Origin: Eggerthella sp. CAG:298
GTDB taxonomy: Bacteria > Actinomycetota > Coriobacteriia > Coriobacteriales > Eggerthellaceae
DNA length: 26,441 nucleotides
Direction of reading: 5' to 3'
Assembly: GCA_000435675.1 (NCBI GenBank)
Contig: FR895141.1
Span: forward strand, 13,358-39,798
Under the pieces are notes generated by a model, which was not told the DNA's origin, searched no databases, and saw only the letters and a program-made list of their open reading frames with translations. A program made the translations under genes and the position numbers. Below, piece by piece: positions 1 to 9,030 of the stretch (within the stretch, counting starts at the first letter, position 1; each line of letters opens with the position of its first letter).

Positions 1-430
1 GTTCAACATCTTCATGGAAACCTACAGCAAGCAAAACGAAGGCAAGGAAAGTCCAAAAGTGCTCGTACTCATGGGTCTTCCTGGTTCCTACATCGTTGCG
101 ACCGATAACAGCTATGTGGGTAGCCTCGTGAAGCTCGCAGGTGGCACCAACGTGTATGGCGATGGGGATGGTCAAGAATTCCTGAACGCCAACACCGAAG
201 ACATGAAGACCAAAGAACCTGATGTGATCTTGCGCGCCGCGCACGCGCTTCCCGACAAGGTGAAAGCGATGTTCGCTGAAGAATTCGAAACCAACGATAT
301 CTGGAAGCACTTCGATGCGGTTCAGGAAGGACGCGTCTACGATCTTGATCCATCCCTCTTCAATATGAGTGCCAACTTCAGCTACGTCGAGGCCCTCGAG
401 GCGCTCCAGCCGATGCTCTACAACGAATAA
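1..430 (+). CDS. isdE: IsdE-like heme ABC transporter substrate-binding lipoprotein, 3' part only
   Basis: The reading frame is already open at the left edge (codons from base 2), so the true start and the lipoprotein signal lie outside the window; about 142 C-terminal residues are seen. They read like the C-terminal lobe of IsdE/HupD heme receptors: a VATDNSYVGSLVKLAGG stretch, then FLNANTEDM, then LRAAHALPDK, then NDIWKHFDAVQEGRVYDL. In staphylococcal IsdE a histidine in the matching 'AHALPD' stretch is an axial heme ligand; here it is the CAC codon at 242-244. The protein would sit on the outer face of the membrane and pass heme to the permease encoded 16 bases downstream. The next gene, the ATPase and the NEAT surface protein support heme rather than siderophore as substrate. 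A related iron-complex receptor is the main alternative. Confidence 0.9.
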   Translation, partial: FNIFMETYSKQNEGKESPKVLVLMGLPGSYIVATDNSYVGSLVKLAGGTNVYGDGDGQEFLNANTEDMKTKEPDVILRAAHALPDKVKAMFAEEFETNDIWKHFDAVQEGRVYDLDPSLFNMSANFSYVEALEALQPMLYNE

Positions 431-446
431 ACCCTAGGAGAGCACC

Positions 447-1439
447 TTGGTTTCGAAATCACGTCAAATACTAGCGTTCGTCATCACTGCCATCTTGCTG
501 ATCGCGCTCTTTTGCCTCGCCGTGAACACGGGCAGTCTCCAGGTGAACCTACCCCAACTCTTAAGCGGACTCTTCGTTGCGTATGACCCTACCGTTGCGA
601 CCATCTACGATCTGCGTTTTCCGCGCATCCTGATCGCACTTCTGGGCGGAGCGGCGGTAGCAGTCTCAGGCGCGCTGCTCCAGGCAGTGCTGCGCAACCC
701 GCTCGCAGATCCCGGCATCATCGGCATATCCTCAGGCGCAAGCTTCGCTGCCATCATCATCGTGGCGTTCTTCCCGATGCTGTTCTTCTTCACGCCGCTC
801 TTCGCGTTCCTAGGTGGCATCATCGCCTTCGCGCTCGTCTACGGACTCTCATGGAAGGGTGGCTTCAGTCCGCTGCGCATCATCCTCATTGGCGTTGCGG
901 TCAATGCGATGTTCACGGGGTTGCTCCAAGCGTTCAATTCAGGAACGGGAAACGTCTATGAGGGCGCAGCGAACATCGTGAACGCGAACATCTCGATGAA
1001 GACATGGGATGATTTCACCACGCTCTTTGTATGGGTCGTGATCGGACTTTTACTCTCGCTCACCATCATGCAGCGCTGCAACCTGCTCGCCCTTGAAGAC
1101 AAGACCGCGCGCTCGCTCGGCGTGAGAGTGAATCGCAGTCGCCTGATCATTTCGCTCATCGCGGTTCTGCTGGCCTCCATCTCCACCTCGATCATCGGCC
1201 CGATCAGCTTCCTCGGCTTGATCGTTCCCCATATCGCCCGCCTGCTAGTAGGCAGCAATCACAAGGTGCTCATCCCCTACTGCATGATTCTCGGTGCATT
1301 CATCCTCTTGCTCACTGACACGGTCGGTCGCGTGATCGTGGCACCGAACGAGATCAGCGCCGCTGTTGTCATGGCGGTTGTTGGCGGCCCCTTCTTCATC
1401 GCGCTCCTCTGTGGCACGAGGAGGAAGTATGTCGGATAG
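447..1439 (+). CDS. FecCD-family ABC transporter permease (heme/iron complex)
   Basis: This 330-residue integral membrane protein has the length and pattern of BtuC/FecCD permeases. It starts with a hydrophobic helix, then shows the family-typical stretches LRFPRILIALLGGAAVAVSG, LLQAVLRNPLADPGIIGISSGA and, near the end, GPISFLGLIVPHIAR (the cytoplasmic coupling-helix region). It would form the membrane channel that accepts substrate from the IsdE-like receptor. The start is TTG at 447, chosen because an AGGAG site lies at 436-440 with 6 bases of spacing. The 3' end overlaps the ATPase gene by 11 bases, so the two are translationally coupled. The substrate is inferred from the neighbours; the permease family alone also fits siderophores and cobalamin. 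Confidence 0.93.
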   Translation: MVSKSRQILAFVITAILLIALFCLAVNTGSLQVNLPQLLSGLFVAYDPTVATIYDLRFPRILIALLGGAAVAVSGALLQAVLRNPLADPGIIGISSGASFAAIIIVAFFPMLFFFTPLFAFLGGIIAFALVYGLSWKGGFSPLRIILIGVAVNAMFTGLLQAFNSGTGNVYEGAANIVNANISMKTWDDFTTLFVWVVIGLLLSLTIMQRCNLLALEDKTARSLGVRVNRSRLIISLIAVLLASISTSIIGPISFLGLIVPHIARLLVGSNHKVLIPYCMILGAFILLLTDTVGRVIVAPNEISAAVVMAVVGGPFFIALLCGTRRKYVG

Positions 1440-2211
1440 CAAGAACCTCTTCTCGATCCGCGGGCTGGAGTTTGCCTACGGGAAGAATCGTGTGATCCGC
1501 GGGCTGAACCTCGACATTGTCGAAGGCAAGATCACAACGCTCATCGGAGCGAACGGCTGCGGAAAGACGACACTGTTCAATCTCATGACGAAGAATCTCA
1601 AGCCGAACGCTGGCACCATTGAGCTGCACGGTGCCCCGCTCGATGCGATCAGCGCAAAACGCTATGCGCAGCAGGTCGCGATCGTGCATCAGTACAACAC
1701 CGCGCCTGATGATATCTCGGTTGAGAAGCTCGTCTTCTACGGACGTACGCCCTACCAAAAATTCTCGTTTGCACAGGGCACGAACGAAGACGAAGAGAAG
1801 GTGAACTGGGCGCTTGGGATCACGCAACTTGACAGTCTCAAAGACATGCCTGTCAGCGAACTATCGGGCGGGCAGAAGCAGCGCGTCTGGATCGCGATGG
1901 CGCTCGCACAGGATACGAAGATCCTCTTCCTTGATGAGCCCACTACCTATCTCGATGTTCGCTATCAGCTGCAGATCTTGAAGCTGATCCAGCAACTCAA
2001 CCGTGATTTCGGCATGACGGTGATCATGGTCCTTCACGACATCAACCAGTCGCTCTACTACAGCGATGAACTGGTCGCACTCAAAGATGGTCGCGTGATC
2101 GAACAAGGCGCACCTGAACAGGTCATCACGACCGAATTGATGCGCGAGATCTACGACGTGGATCTGAAAGTATGGCATCTTGACGGCAGCCCAGCAGTCT
2201 TGCCCGTCTAG
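1429..2211 (+). CDS. ABC transporter ATP-binding protein (FecE/FhuC type)
   Basis: A 260-residue nucleotide-binding subunit that powers the adjacent FecCD permease. Visible motifs are Walker A GANGCGKT (residues 40-47), Q-loop Gln88, the signature LSGGQ (145-149), Walker B ILFLDE (165-170) with a D-loop after it, and the switch histidine in VLHD (His203). I chose ATG 1429 rather than the upstream in-frame ATG at 1366. AGGAGG at 1419-1424 sits four bases before 1429, and the protein then begins just before the first beta strand (LFSIRGLEFAYG), as is usual in this family. The overlap with the permease stop fits one transcription unit. The subfamily match and the linked IsdE-like receptor point to heme or another iron complex. 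Confidence 0.93.
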   Translation: MSDSKNLFSIRGLEFAYGKNRVIRGLNLDIVEGKITTLIGANGCGKTTLFNLMTKNLKPNAGTIELHGAPLDAISAKRYAQQVAIVHQYNTAPDDISVEKLVFYGRTPYQKFSFAQGTNEDEEKVNWALGITQLDSLKDMPVSELSGGQKQRVWIAMALAQDTKILFLDEPTTYLDVRYQLQILKLIQQLNRDFGMTVIMVLHDINQSLYYSDELVALKDGRVIEQGAPEQVITTELMREIYDVDLKVWHLDGSPAVLPV

Positions 2212-2218
2212 ATATACA

Positions 2219-2257
2219 CGAAAGATGACGAGACGCCTGACAGCTTGCCATCTTTCG
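2219..2257 (+). repeat. 9-bp inverted repeat between ATPase and surface-protein genes
   Basis: CGAAAGATG at 2219-2227 is the exact reverse complement of CATCTTTCG at 2249-2257, leaving a 21-base loop. It begins 8 bases after the ATPase stop. No T-run follows, so it does not look like an intrinsic terminator. It could be an mRNA processing or stability hairpin that sets different levels for the transporter and the surface protein, or a protein-binding site. The complementarity is directly visible; the function is not known. Confidence 0.5.
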
Positions 2258-2298
2258 CAACAAGAAATCAGGACAAATCTGAAAGGAGAACAACGTCC

Positions 2299-5200
2299 AT
2301 GACGAATAAAGAGACCGGAAAAGAGCTGAATCACAAATCGCTCTCGATGCGCTGTATGAGCATATTCATGGCAGCAACGCTCACTCTTTCCTCAGTGCCT
2401 GTACTCGCCTATGCGGATGAGACCTCTGAAGATGACATGCAAGCCACTGCAACGGAACTCGTTGCAGAAAGCGAAGCTACGAGCACTACAGCGAGCGAAA
2501 CCCCACAGGAGAAAACTGCAGAACCAACGCAGGAGACCTCCCCTGCTCCATCCAGCAAAGAGACTGCGACACCGATCCCAGCAGCCTCTGAAGAGGTCGC
2601 TCAAGCTTCGCCGGCACCGGCACCCCTTGCTGAAGGCACGTGGATCGTGCCTGTCGGCTATGACATCCAGCTTGATGGATACTTGCAGGGCGTGCCTTTC
2701 GAAAAGGCTACTGAGCTGTTCAAAGATAAAGCCATCGTCACCGTCAAGAATGACAAGATGAGCGTCAAGCTTACGGCCAGCCCCACAGCCGATAACTACA
2801 TCACCTCGTTCAAGCATTGCACGAACTATTCCGTCGACTATATGAACGAACTCGCTACCGATAAGCTTGCCGACACCGATCAAGATGGCTATGGCGATAC
2901 GGTCACCTTCGAGACCGACTTCCCTGAAGGCGAGTACGTCTGCCTGGTCATGACAAATCCAGCTTTTAATGACCAACAAGATAACTGGAATGCAATTGCG
3001 CTCACCTTTGACTTTGAAAGAGCAGAGAAATACACCGACCAGGGTCAATCAGGCGTCGTGGATAAAAGCGCGCTGCAAAGTGCATATGATAATGCCTGTG
3101 CGATCCTGAACGATAAGGACGAGTGCGCTAAGTACACCACCAAAAGTAGCCAGGCCCTCAGGGTGGCGGCGATAAAAGCCATGGTCTATCTCGAAAATCC
3201 CGATCTTACAAAAGCACAAGTCGAGGAGCTAACGGCCGAGATCGATAACGCAAGGAAAGCTCTTGTCCTTCGTGGAGACAAGACCGAGCTCGCCTCAGCG
3301 ATCAAAACCGCCGAGGCGATAGAGCAAGGGAAGCGCACCGATGAGGCTTGGGCTGCCTTGCAGGATGCCATCGCAGCAGCGAAGGCGATCAATGACAACA
3401 TCGATGCCACCGAGGCTGATGTAGCGAAAGCCGTCGAATCCCTCAACAGCGCAGTTGATACGTTCAACAGTTCTGCCACGCCCTCTGAACTCGATAGGAT
3501 AAATCTTGCTGATGGCATCTATTCGATCGATGTTGCGATCATGCATACGAACCGCAAACAGCCCTCGATGGCGAACAATGCGATCGAGCACACCGTGAAA
3601 CTCGAGGTCGTGAATGGCGAATATTTCGTAACGTTCGATCTGAAGGGGATCTCCATTGGCACGAGCTTCGGATATCTCAAGAGCCTCGCTTACTACGAGG
3701 ATGGGTACACGTTCAACCAGTACGGCATTCCACAAGGTCAGCGCATTGATGCCCAGATCCTCTCTACTCAAAAGGACTCGGACGGGAACGACCTTATCGA
3801 TATCTACAACAAAGAGGATGGCAGTCTCTATCCTGATCTGGTGAAGATCAAGCTTGCGAAAACCGCGATCACCGATGAAGAAGGATATGCCGCACTCCAC
3901 GTGTTCGTTCCCATCATGGAGGCGATCGCTACAGGCAATGGAGACCAAGATGCTCTCTTAAAGGTCGACTGGTCCACCCTCAAGATTGCCGAGGAAGGCC
4001 AATTCCCTGAACCAGTGGCTCCAGAAGAATCGGACAACACCTCTGAAGTGGTCATTGCGGACGAGAACCTTCGCGCTGCCATTCGTTCGGCCCTCAAGCT
4101 AAACGCCGATGTTGTCATCACCGAAAAGAAGCTGGCAAGCCTGACCGAGCTCAAGGCTGAAAACGCTGGTATCACTGACCTGTCCGGCCTTGAATACGCC
4201 GCAAATTTGCAGACGCTCGACCTTTCTGGCAACGATCTTTCTCAAGCATTCGTGAACTTCGGTAACACACTTCAAAACACTAATAAGAGCATGCAGAATT
4301 TGATCAACGTCGACCTAAGCAATTGTCAGATTGGAGCGAACGAACCTGATCTCAGCATTGTCATGCAATACTTTTTCGGGGCTGCTACCAATCTGGAGAG
4401 CATTGACCTATCAAGCAACGGCCTTGCTGGTGAAGTAGCATTTAAGGCTTCTACCAACTTCAAAGGATCTTTCGACAAGTTGAAGAGCGTAAACCTCTCC
4501 AACAATGACCTTTACGGTGTTTCCTTCCCAAGTTCATGGACCTTGACAGGTATGAGCGAAGCAGGCATCAACCTGTCTTCCAATCGCGTGTATGCAAACG
4601 AGAATACGGGTGGTTGGTATGAGAACGCAGTTTCCATTGGCATCGAAAAGTACAACTTCTCCGATCAAAAATGTCTAACCGACATCAAGGACGTCAAGCT
4701 TAGTGGTGGCAAGTTTACAACGGAGGGAATTGACAATGAGAATCACGTTATCGTACTAGAGGACACGTTCAACTCCTCGATCAACCTCTGCTTGCGTGGA
4801 TATGGCAACGCCCAGACGCTCTCTGCCATCAACGACACTATGTCGCTTCCTGTCATGGTGGCTGCACCAGGTGTTTCGAGTGAAAGCTATTTGACCCTTA
4901 ACCTTCAGCCAGGCGAGAATTCTATTCCTTTGACCATCACGCACGTTAATGGTGAGAGCGTAACCTATACCATCAAGGTGAAAGTGAGCGAGCTCCCTTC
5001 AACAGTCCCTGAGGGCGAGGAAAGCGCTGGCATCACGGAAGTGAACATGCAGAAAGCAATCATCAAAGCTCTGAATGACCTCGATGAGTACAGAGAAAAT
5101 CCACTTGATCCATTGACCCACACCGTTACCAAAAGCGAGATGGCCAAGCTGACGATCATTGATATCGGTGGAGACATCTCAGATATTTCGCCGTTGCAGT

Positions 5201-8200
5201 ATGCCACAAATGTTGATTACCTTCGCGTTAACGTCAAGCCTGGTTCTGAGCTTGCCTTGGATTTCAGCAATTGGCAAAACCTCAGTCAAACATGTGCTTT
5301 CGTTGTGCAAAACGGAGGAACATTCAAGGTTAAAGAAATAAAAGGCTTGGACAAGGCCACCAAATTACCTTCGTTGAGCTTGTATGCCGACCTTGATGAT
5401 GCAGCGATGGATGAATTAGCTAAGGCATCTTCTCTGACGAACATCTCTTTGCATGGCTCGTGCAGCAAATCTCTCGACCTATCGAACCTCGCCTCGCTTA
5501 CCGAGATTGAAATCCCCCTTGCAAACGATGGATCATTGCCGGATTTTTCTCAGCGACAGAATCTCACCAACATCAAGATCCAGGGGTGTGGAGAGGGTGC
5601 TTCATTGGACCTTTCTAACAACCCTCAGGTAAGCTTCGTTGGCTTCTATGAGGCAAATGGCGATCTCAAAGTAACGACCGATGAATCTACCACGCCCTTG
5701 CAGCTAATCGTCAGAGGCGCAGCTGAAAGCCAGGTTACCTTGGATTTAGATGGTATCTCGCGTACGAAGACGAGTTCACTCAATGCTCAATCAACAGGCG
5801 CTTCAGGAAGCATCATCTTCAAGGGCAACGCTCAAAGCTATAGTGAGCTCGAAGTATCGGAGATGGCATCCGTGAGCTTCGACGATTCGTTCAGCGCAGA
5901 GCATTTAGAGAAGATCACAACGCAGACACCCTTCGTAAAGCTACCCCAGGCATCTGCTGTTCCAACGCTGAAGGAATTGAACGTTTGGAGCGCAACCGAC
6001 CTCACCGAATGGCCGACTGAGATCAATAGCATGACCAGCTTGGCCGAGCTTTCTGTTGAGTATGCACCTTTCAAGAATTACGATGCTCTCGATCTGACCA
6101 GGTTGGAGAATCTAAGCGTGCTCAAACTGGGAGGCACTACAGCGATTGGTGGAACCTTCGATGTTGAGAAATTGCCATCAAGCCTGCAAAATCTCAGTCT
6201 CAGCAACACCTCTATCTCTCGAATCGTCGGAGAGAAGCAATTCCCCACGCTGATGATGCTGAATCTGAAGGCTAACAGGCTCGTGGAATTCCCTTCGAAC
6301 CTGATCAGCAATATGCCGTTTGCCCTCATGCTGACACTCGACGAGAACCTTTATACCGAAATTCCAGAGAATGCGTTCGACAATAACTCGATGCTCTATA
6401 CCTGTACCGTTGGCAACTGGATCCCCGTTGTCGAAGTCGATGGCAAATGGAAGCCTGATCCTACTACTTCAACAGGGAAAGCTTGCGCAAAGAAGAATGG
6501 TGATGGCGAGGATGCTATTACCGTTTGTGTTGGTGCTGAAGGTACACTTGGTATAACTTCGGGCACCTATAGCGGTCTTACGGGTATTTCGAGCGAAAAC
6601 GGTACGGTCATAGGCGACGTATTCACCGAACGAACGATCCGCGTAATGACCTCGCCTGATCAAAAGACAGTCAGCCTCGATCTCACGCCGCTTCTGTCCG
6701 ATACAGCGATCACGGTGAATGGGAACCCCTACACTGTTGGCGAGACCGTGAATATCGATCTTACGGGCTTAACCACCAATGTTTCTGTTGAGTGCTCGAA
6801 CCCTTACACCAACCACCTCGGTTACGATACGACCACTACCTATAATGTGCAGATCATCGCAGGCGAATATATGGATAAATTCATTCCTGAGGAAGGCCAT
6901 TACTACAATATCAATTACTCACTAAAGAAGATCGACGGTAGCTTCTCGATGGCTGATTCTTATTTCACGAATATCGCTCAAGTGAAATACGTGAACGGCA
7001 GATATGAGATTCGCTATTCATCTACCTCCGCTGATCTTATCAATGGCATGCGTTACAATGCTGACGGAATTGAACAGGATGCTGATGTCGTTGAGCAAAA
7101 CGGTAACACCATCACCTATCGCATCTACGCCGATTCGCTTGAAAACAAGATCGATATCACACCGCGCGTAGCACCTATGGGCAATGTTTATACCACGTGT
7201 TATATGGAGCTCGATCTTACCAAAGCGATGGACGTCACTGCTTCTGTTGGTGTTGATACAGCCGACCTCAACGCAGCCATCAACAAGGCACTCGAGATCA
7301 CTGAGAAAAACAACGTTTACACTGTTGAAAGCTGGTCAGCCCTGCTTGCAACGCTTGAGCAAGCGCAAACGATCGCTGGGGCGGCTCTTCCTTCTCAAGT
7401 TGAAGTTGATAACGCTCAACACGATCTTACAAAAGCCATCGATGGACTTGAAGTAGATAAGGGCAAGCTTGCCGATAAGCTGGCGCTCCGCACTGCGATC
7501 GATAATGCTAAGGCGATCGAGAAGGGTAATCACACCGACACCGCTTGGAATGCACTTCAGGAAGCGATCGATGATGCGGAAGGCATCTTCAATACGCTCG
7601 AAGCACGCCAGAGCGAAGTCGATGCAAGCGTCCGTTCACTCAACACCGCTGTCACTCTATTCAACAGCTGCGGCGAGGCTTCGATGCTCGACAAGAACAA
7701 CTTGGCTGATGGCATCTACTCGATCTCTGCCGATATGATCAAGACCGACCGCGTAAGCAAATCCATGGCAGACAATGCCATCAGCCACACGGCCAAGCTC
7801 GAAGTTAAGGATGGCGAGTACTTCATCACACTCGACTTCCGTGGCATCACTATTGAGAATCGTTTCGGGTACCTGAAAGATCTGTCCTACTACGCCGATG
7901 GCTACACTTATGGGAACTACGGCACGATCGAGGGCGATCTTGTTGCAGCCGAGGTTCTCTCCACGCAAAAGGATAGCGATGGCAACGACGTGATCGATCA
8001 GTACAACGATGCGAACTCGCTCTACCCCGATCTGGTGAGAATCAAGCTCGCACCACAAGCAATTGCCGACGCGGATGGTTACGTACCGCTGCATGTGTTC
8101 GTACCCATCATGGAAGCGATTGCTGCAGGCAATGGAGACCAGGACGTACTCATGAAGCTCGACTGGAGCACGCTCAAGACTGCGAGCGTTGATGATCCTG

Positions 8201-8967
8201 ACTTCAAACCTGAAGATCCTGTTCAGCAATCCCCTGCAGTGGATATGACTGACTCTGCGACTGGCGTGAAGGTCCATGCAGACAAGGGGGTCTTCGCTGA
8301 GGGCACCAACATCGCCGTGAGCGCGATCACTTCGGGATCCGAGCATGAGACTGCAACGAAGGCTCTCTCTGATGTCGGCACGAAGTTCAACTTCTATAAG
8401 CTCCAGGCAAGCGATGTCGATGGCAACGAGGTCGCTCCGAATGGCCCCGTTACCATCAGCCTTCCGATTCCTTCAGGCTATGATGCCTCGAAGCTCGCGC
8501 TCTACCGCATCAATGCTGATAGCTCGAAGACACTGATCCAAGGCAAAGCCGAAAATGGGTTCTACACCTTCACCACCCGCACAATGGCAAACTTCGCACT
8601 CGCCCAAAAAGCCAGCGCAACTGAACTAGGATCCAACAAGGTGAACACGAATGTTGCTGATGGCAAGAATGCGATCAGTGCAGGCAACGGCTCACGCGCA
8701 AGCCTGGCAGCCTTTGCAGGCGGAAGCGGAACCCTCTCCCCCGTTGGAACTGGAAGCCTTACCCCGATCGATGAAAAAGAGGGATTCATTGCCGAAGACG
8801 AGAATCCTTTAGCTTCCAGTCTCGACGAGTTAAGCGCAGCAAACAAGACAGCTGAAGTCTCCTCGATCTGGTCCTCGATCCTGCCAGCAATCGGCGCGAT
8901 CTTAAGCCTCGGTCTGATCGGCTTCATCCTTGCAGCTGTTTTCAGGCGCAAGAAGCGCTCTGAATAA
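2299..8967 (+). CDS. Giant NEAT-domain / leucine-rich-repeat surface protein, putative heme or hemoprotein receptor
   Basis: 2222 residues. Start is ATG 2299, with AGGAG at 2284-2288; an in-frame TTG at 2245 lacks a site. Signal peptide 1-39 (cut after AYA), then a Thr/Ala/Pro/Glu-rich stalk to about 112. Domains by eye: NEAT-like 1 (113-240), FIVAR-like helical repeats (255-326, 327-393), NEAT-like 2 (400-562), internalin-type LRR block (584-795), beta-sandwich (793-899), LRR block (911-1375), beta-sandwich (1405-1524), NEAT 3 (1525-1648), FIVAR-like pair (1653-1719, 1720-1791), NEAT-like 4 (1802-1963), beta-domain (1980-2105), transmembrane helix about 2192-2214, RRKKRSE tail. NEAT 3 carries SM at 1550-1551 and the heme motif YxxxY as Tyr1631/Tyr1635. 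No LPXTG motif is visible. NEAT plus LRR recalls Bacillus IlsA and Hal. Linkage to the IsdE-like transporter suggests it captures heme at the cell surface. Domain limits and degenerate NEAT calls are approximate. Confidence 0.85.
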   Translation: MTNKETGKELNHKSLSMRCMSIFMAATLTLSSVPVLAYADETSEDDMQATATELVAESEATSTTASETPQEKTAEPTQETSPAPSSKETATPIPAASEEVAQASPAPAPLAEGTWIVPVGYDIQLDGYLQGVPFEKATELFKDKAIVTVKNDKMSVKLTASPTADNYITSFKHCTNYSVDYMNELATDKLADTDQDGYGDTVTFETDFPEGEYVCLVMTNPAFNDQQDNWNAIALTFDFERAEKYTDQGQSGVVDKSALQSAYDNACAILNDKDECAKYTTKSSQALRVAAIKAMVYLENPDLTKAQVEELTAEIDNARKALVLRGDKTELASAIKTAEAIEQGKRTDEAWAALQDAIAAAKAINDNIDATEADVAKAVESLNSAVDTFNSSATPSELDRINLADGIYSIDVAIMHTNRKQPSMANNAIEHTVKLEVVNGEYFVTFDLKGISIGTSFGYLKSLAYYEDGYTFNQYGIPQGQRIDAQILSTQKDSDGNDLIDIYNKEDGSLYPDLVKIKLAKTAITDEEGYAALHVFVPIMEAIATGNGDQDALLKVDWSTLKIAEEGQFPEPVAPEESDNTSEVVIADENLRAAIRSALKLNADVVITEKKLASLTELKAENAGITDLSGLEYAANLQTLDLSGNDLSQAFVNFGNTLQNTNKSMQNLINVDLSNCQIGANEPDLSIVMQYFFGAATNLESIDLSSNGLAGEVAFKASTNFKGSFDKLKSVNLSNNDLYGVSFPSSWTLTGMSEAGINLSSNRVYANENTGGWYENAVSIGIEKYNFSDQKCLTDIKDVKLSGGKFTTEGIDNENHVIVLEDTFNSSINLCLRGYGNAQTLSAINDTMSLPVMVAAPGVSSESYLTLNLQPGENSIPLTITHVNGESVTYTIKVKVSELPSTVPEGEESAGITEVNMQKAIIKALNDLDEYRENPLDPLTHTVTKSEMAKLTIIDIGGDISDISPLQYATNVDYLRVNVKPGSELALDFSNWQNLSQTCAFVVQNGGTFKVKEIKGLDKATKLPSLSLYADLDDAAMDELAKASSLTNISLHGSCSKSLDLSNLASLTEIEIPLANDGSLPDFSQRQNLTNIKIQGCGEGASLDLSNNPQVSFVGFYEANGDLKVTTDESTTPLQLIVRGAAESQVTLDLDGISRTKTSSLNAQSTGASGSIIFKGNAQSYSELEVSEMASVSFDDSFSAEHLEKITTQTPFVKLPQASAVPTLKELNVWSATDLTEWPTEINSMTSLAELSVEYAPFKNYDALDLTRLENLSVLKLGGTTAIGGTFDVEKLPSSLQNLSLSNTSISRIVGEKQFPTLMMLNLKANRLVEFPSNLISNMPFALMLTLDENLYTEIPENAFDNNSMLYTCTVGNWIPVVEVDGKWKPDPTTSTGKACAKKNGDGEDAITVCVGAEGTLGITSGTYSGLTGISSENGTVIGDVFTERTIRVMTSPDQKTVSLDLTPLLSDTAITVNGNPYTVGETVNIDLTGLTTNVSVECSNPYTNHLGYDTTTTYNVQIIAGEYMDKFIPEEGHYYNINYSLKKIDGSFSMADSYFTNIAQVKYVNGRYEIRYSSTSADLINGMRYNADGIEQDADVVEQNGNTITYRIYADSLENKIDITPRVAPMGNVYTTCYMELDLTKAMDVTASVGVDTADLNAAINKALEITEKNNVYTVESWSALLATLEQAQTIAGAALPSQVEVDNAQHDLTKAIDGLEVDKGKLADKLALRTAIDNAKAIEKGNHTDTAWNALQEAIDDAEGIFNTLEARQSEVDASVRSLNTAVTLFNSCGEASMLDKNNLADGIYSISADMIKTDRVSKSMADNAISHTAKLEVKDGEYFITLDFRGITIENRFGYLKDLSYYADGYTYGNYGTIEGDLVAAEVLSTQKDSDGNDVIDQYNDANSLYPDLVRIKLAPQAIADADGYVPLHVFVPIMEAIAAGNGDQDVLMKLDWSTLKTASVDDPDFKPEDPVQQSPAVDMTDSATGVKVHADKGVFAEGTNIAVSAITSGSEHETATKALSDVGTKFNFYKLQASDVDGNEVAPNGPVTISLPIPSGYDASKLALYRINADSSKTLIQGKAENGFYTFTTRTMANFALAQKASATELGSNKVNTNVADGKNAISAGNGSRASLAAFAGGSGTLSPVGTGSLTPIDEKEGFIAEDENPLASSLDELSAANKTAEVSSIWSSILPAIGAILSLGLIGFILAAVFRRKKRSE
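3277..3990 (+). repeat. FIVAR-NEAT module, copy A (inside the surface-protein gene)
   Basis: This segment encodes a helical FIVAR-like repeat followed by a NEAT-like domain of about 160 residues. It is repeated near the 3' end of the gene (7456-8193). Both copies share LADGIYSI, the STQKDSDGNDxID stretch, SLYPDLVxIKLA and HVFVPIMEAIA.GNGDQD, which points to duplication inside the gene. Confidence 0.75.
7456..8193 (+). repeat. FIVAR-NEAT module, copy B (inside the surface-protein gene)
   Basis: Second copy of the module at 3277-3990, with the same order of landmarks and many synonymous and some amino-acid differences. That degree of divergence suggests an old duplication. Both copies lack the YxxxY pair at the expected last strand, where the sequence reads GDQDxLxKxDW. 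Confidence 0.75.
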
Positions 8968-9030
8968 CGTTCTGTTTGCTCTTAGGCAGCAGAAAGGTAA
9001 ATAGAAGGCTTTTGCGGCCATATCTATTTG

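Noticed and set aside
2245..2298. TTG-initiated N-terminal extension of the giant surface protein
   Set aside because: It runs through the right arm of the inverted repeat. ATG 2299 has AGGAG at a proper distance and leaves a normal signal peptide.
3694..3708. YEDGY in NEAT-like 2 (and YADGY at 7891-7905 in NEAT-like 4) as the heme-binding YxxxY motif
   Set aside because: Both fit the letters YxxxY but lie in the middle of the domain, not in the last strand where the heme ligands of NEAT domains sit.
8725..8770. LSPVGTG stretch as a possible sortase signal
   Set aside because: It does not match LPXTG or NPXTN-type patterns and lies over 40 residues before the membrane helix rather than next to it.
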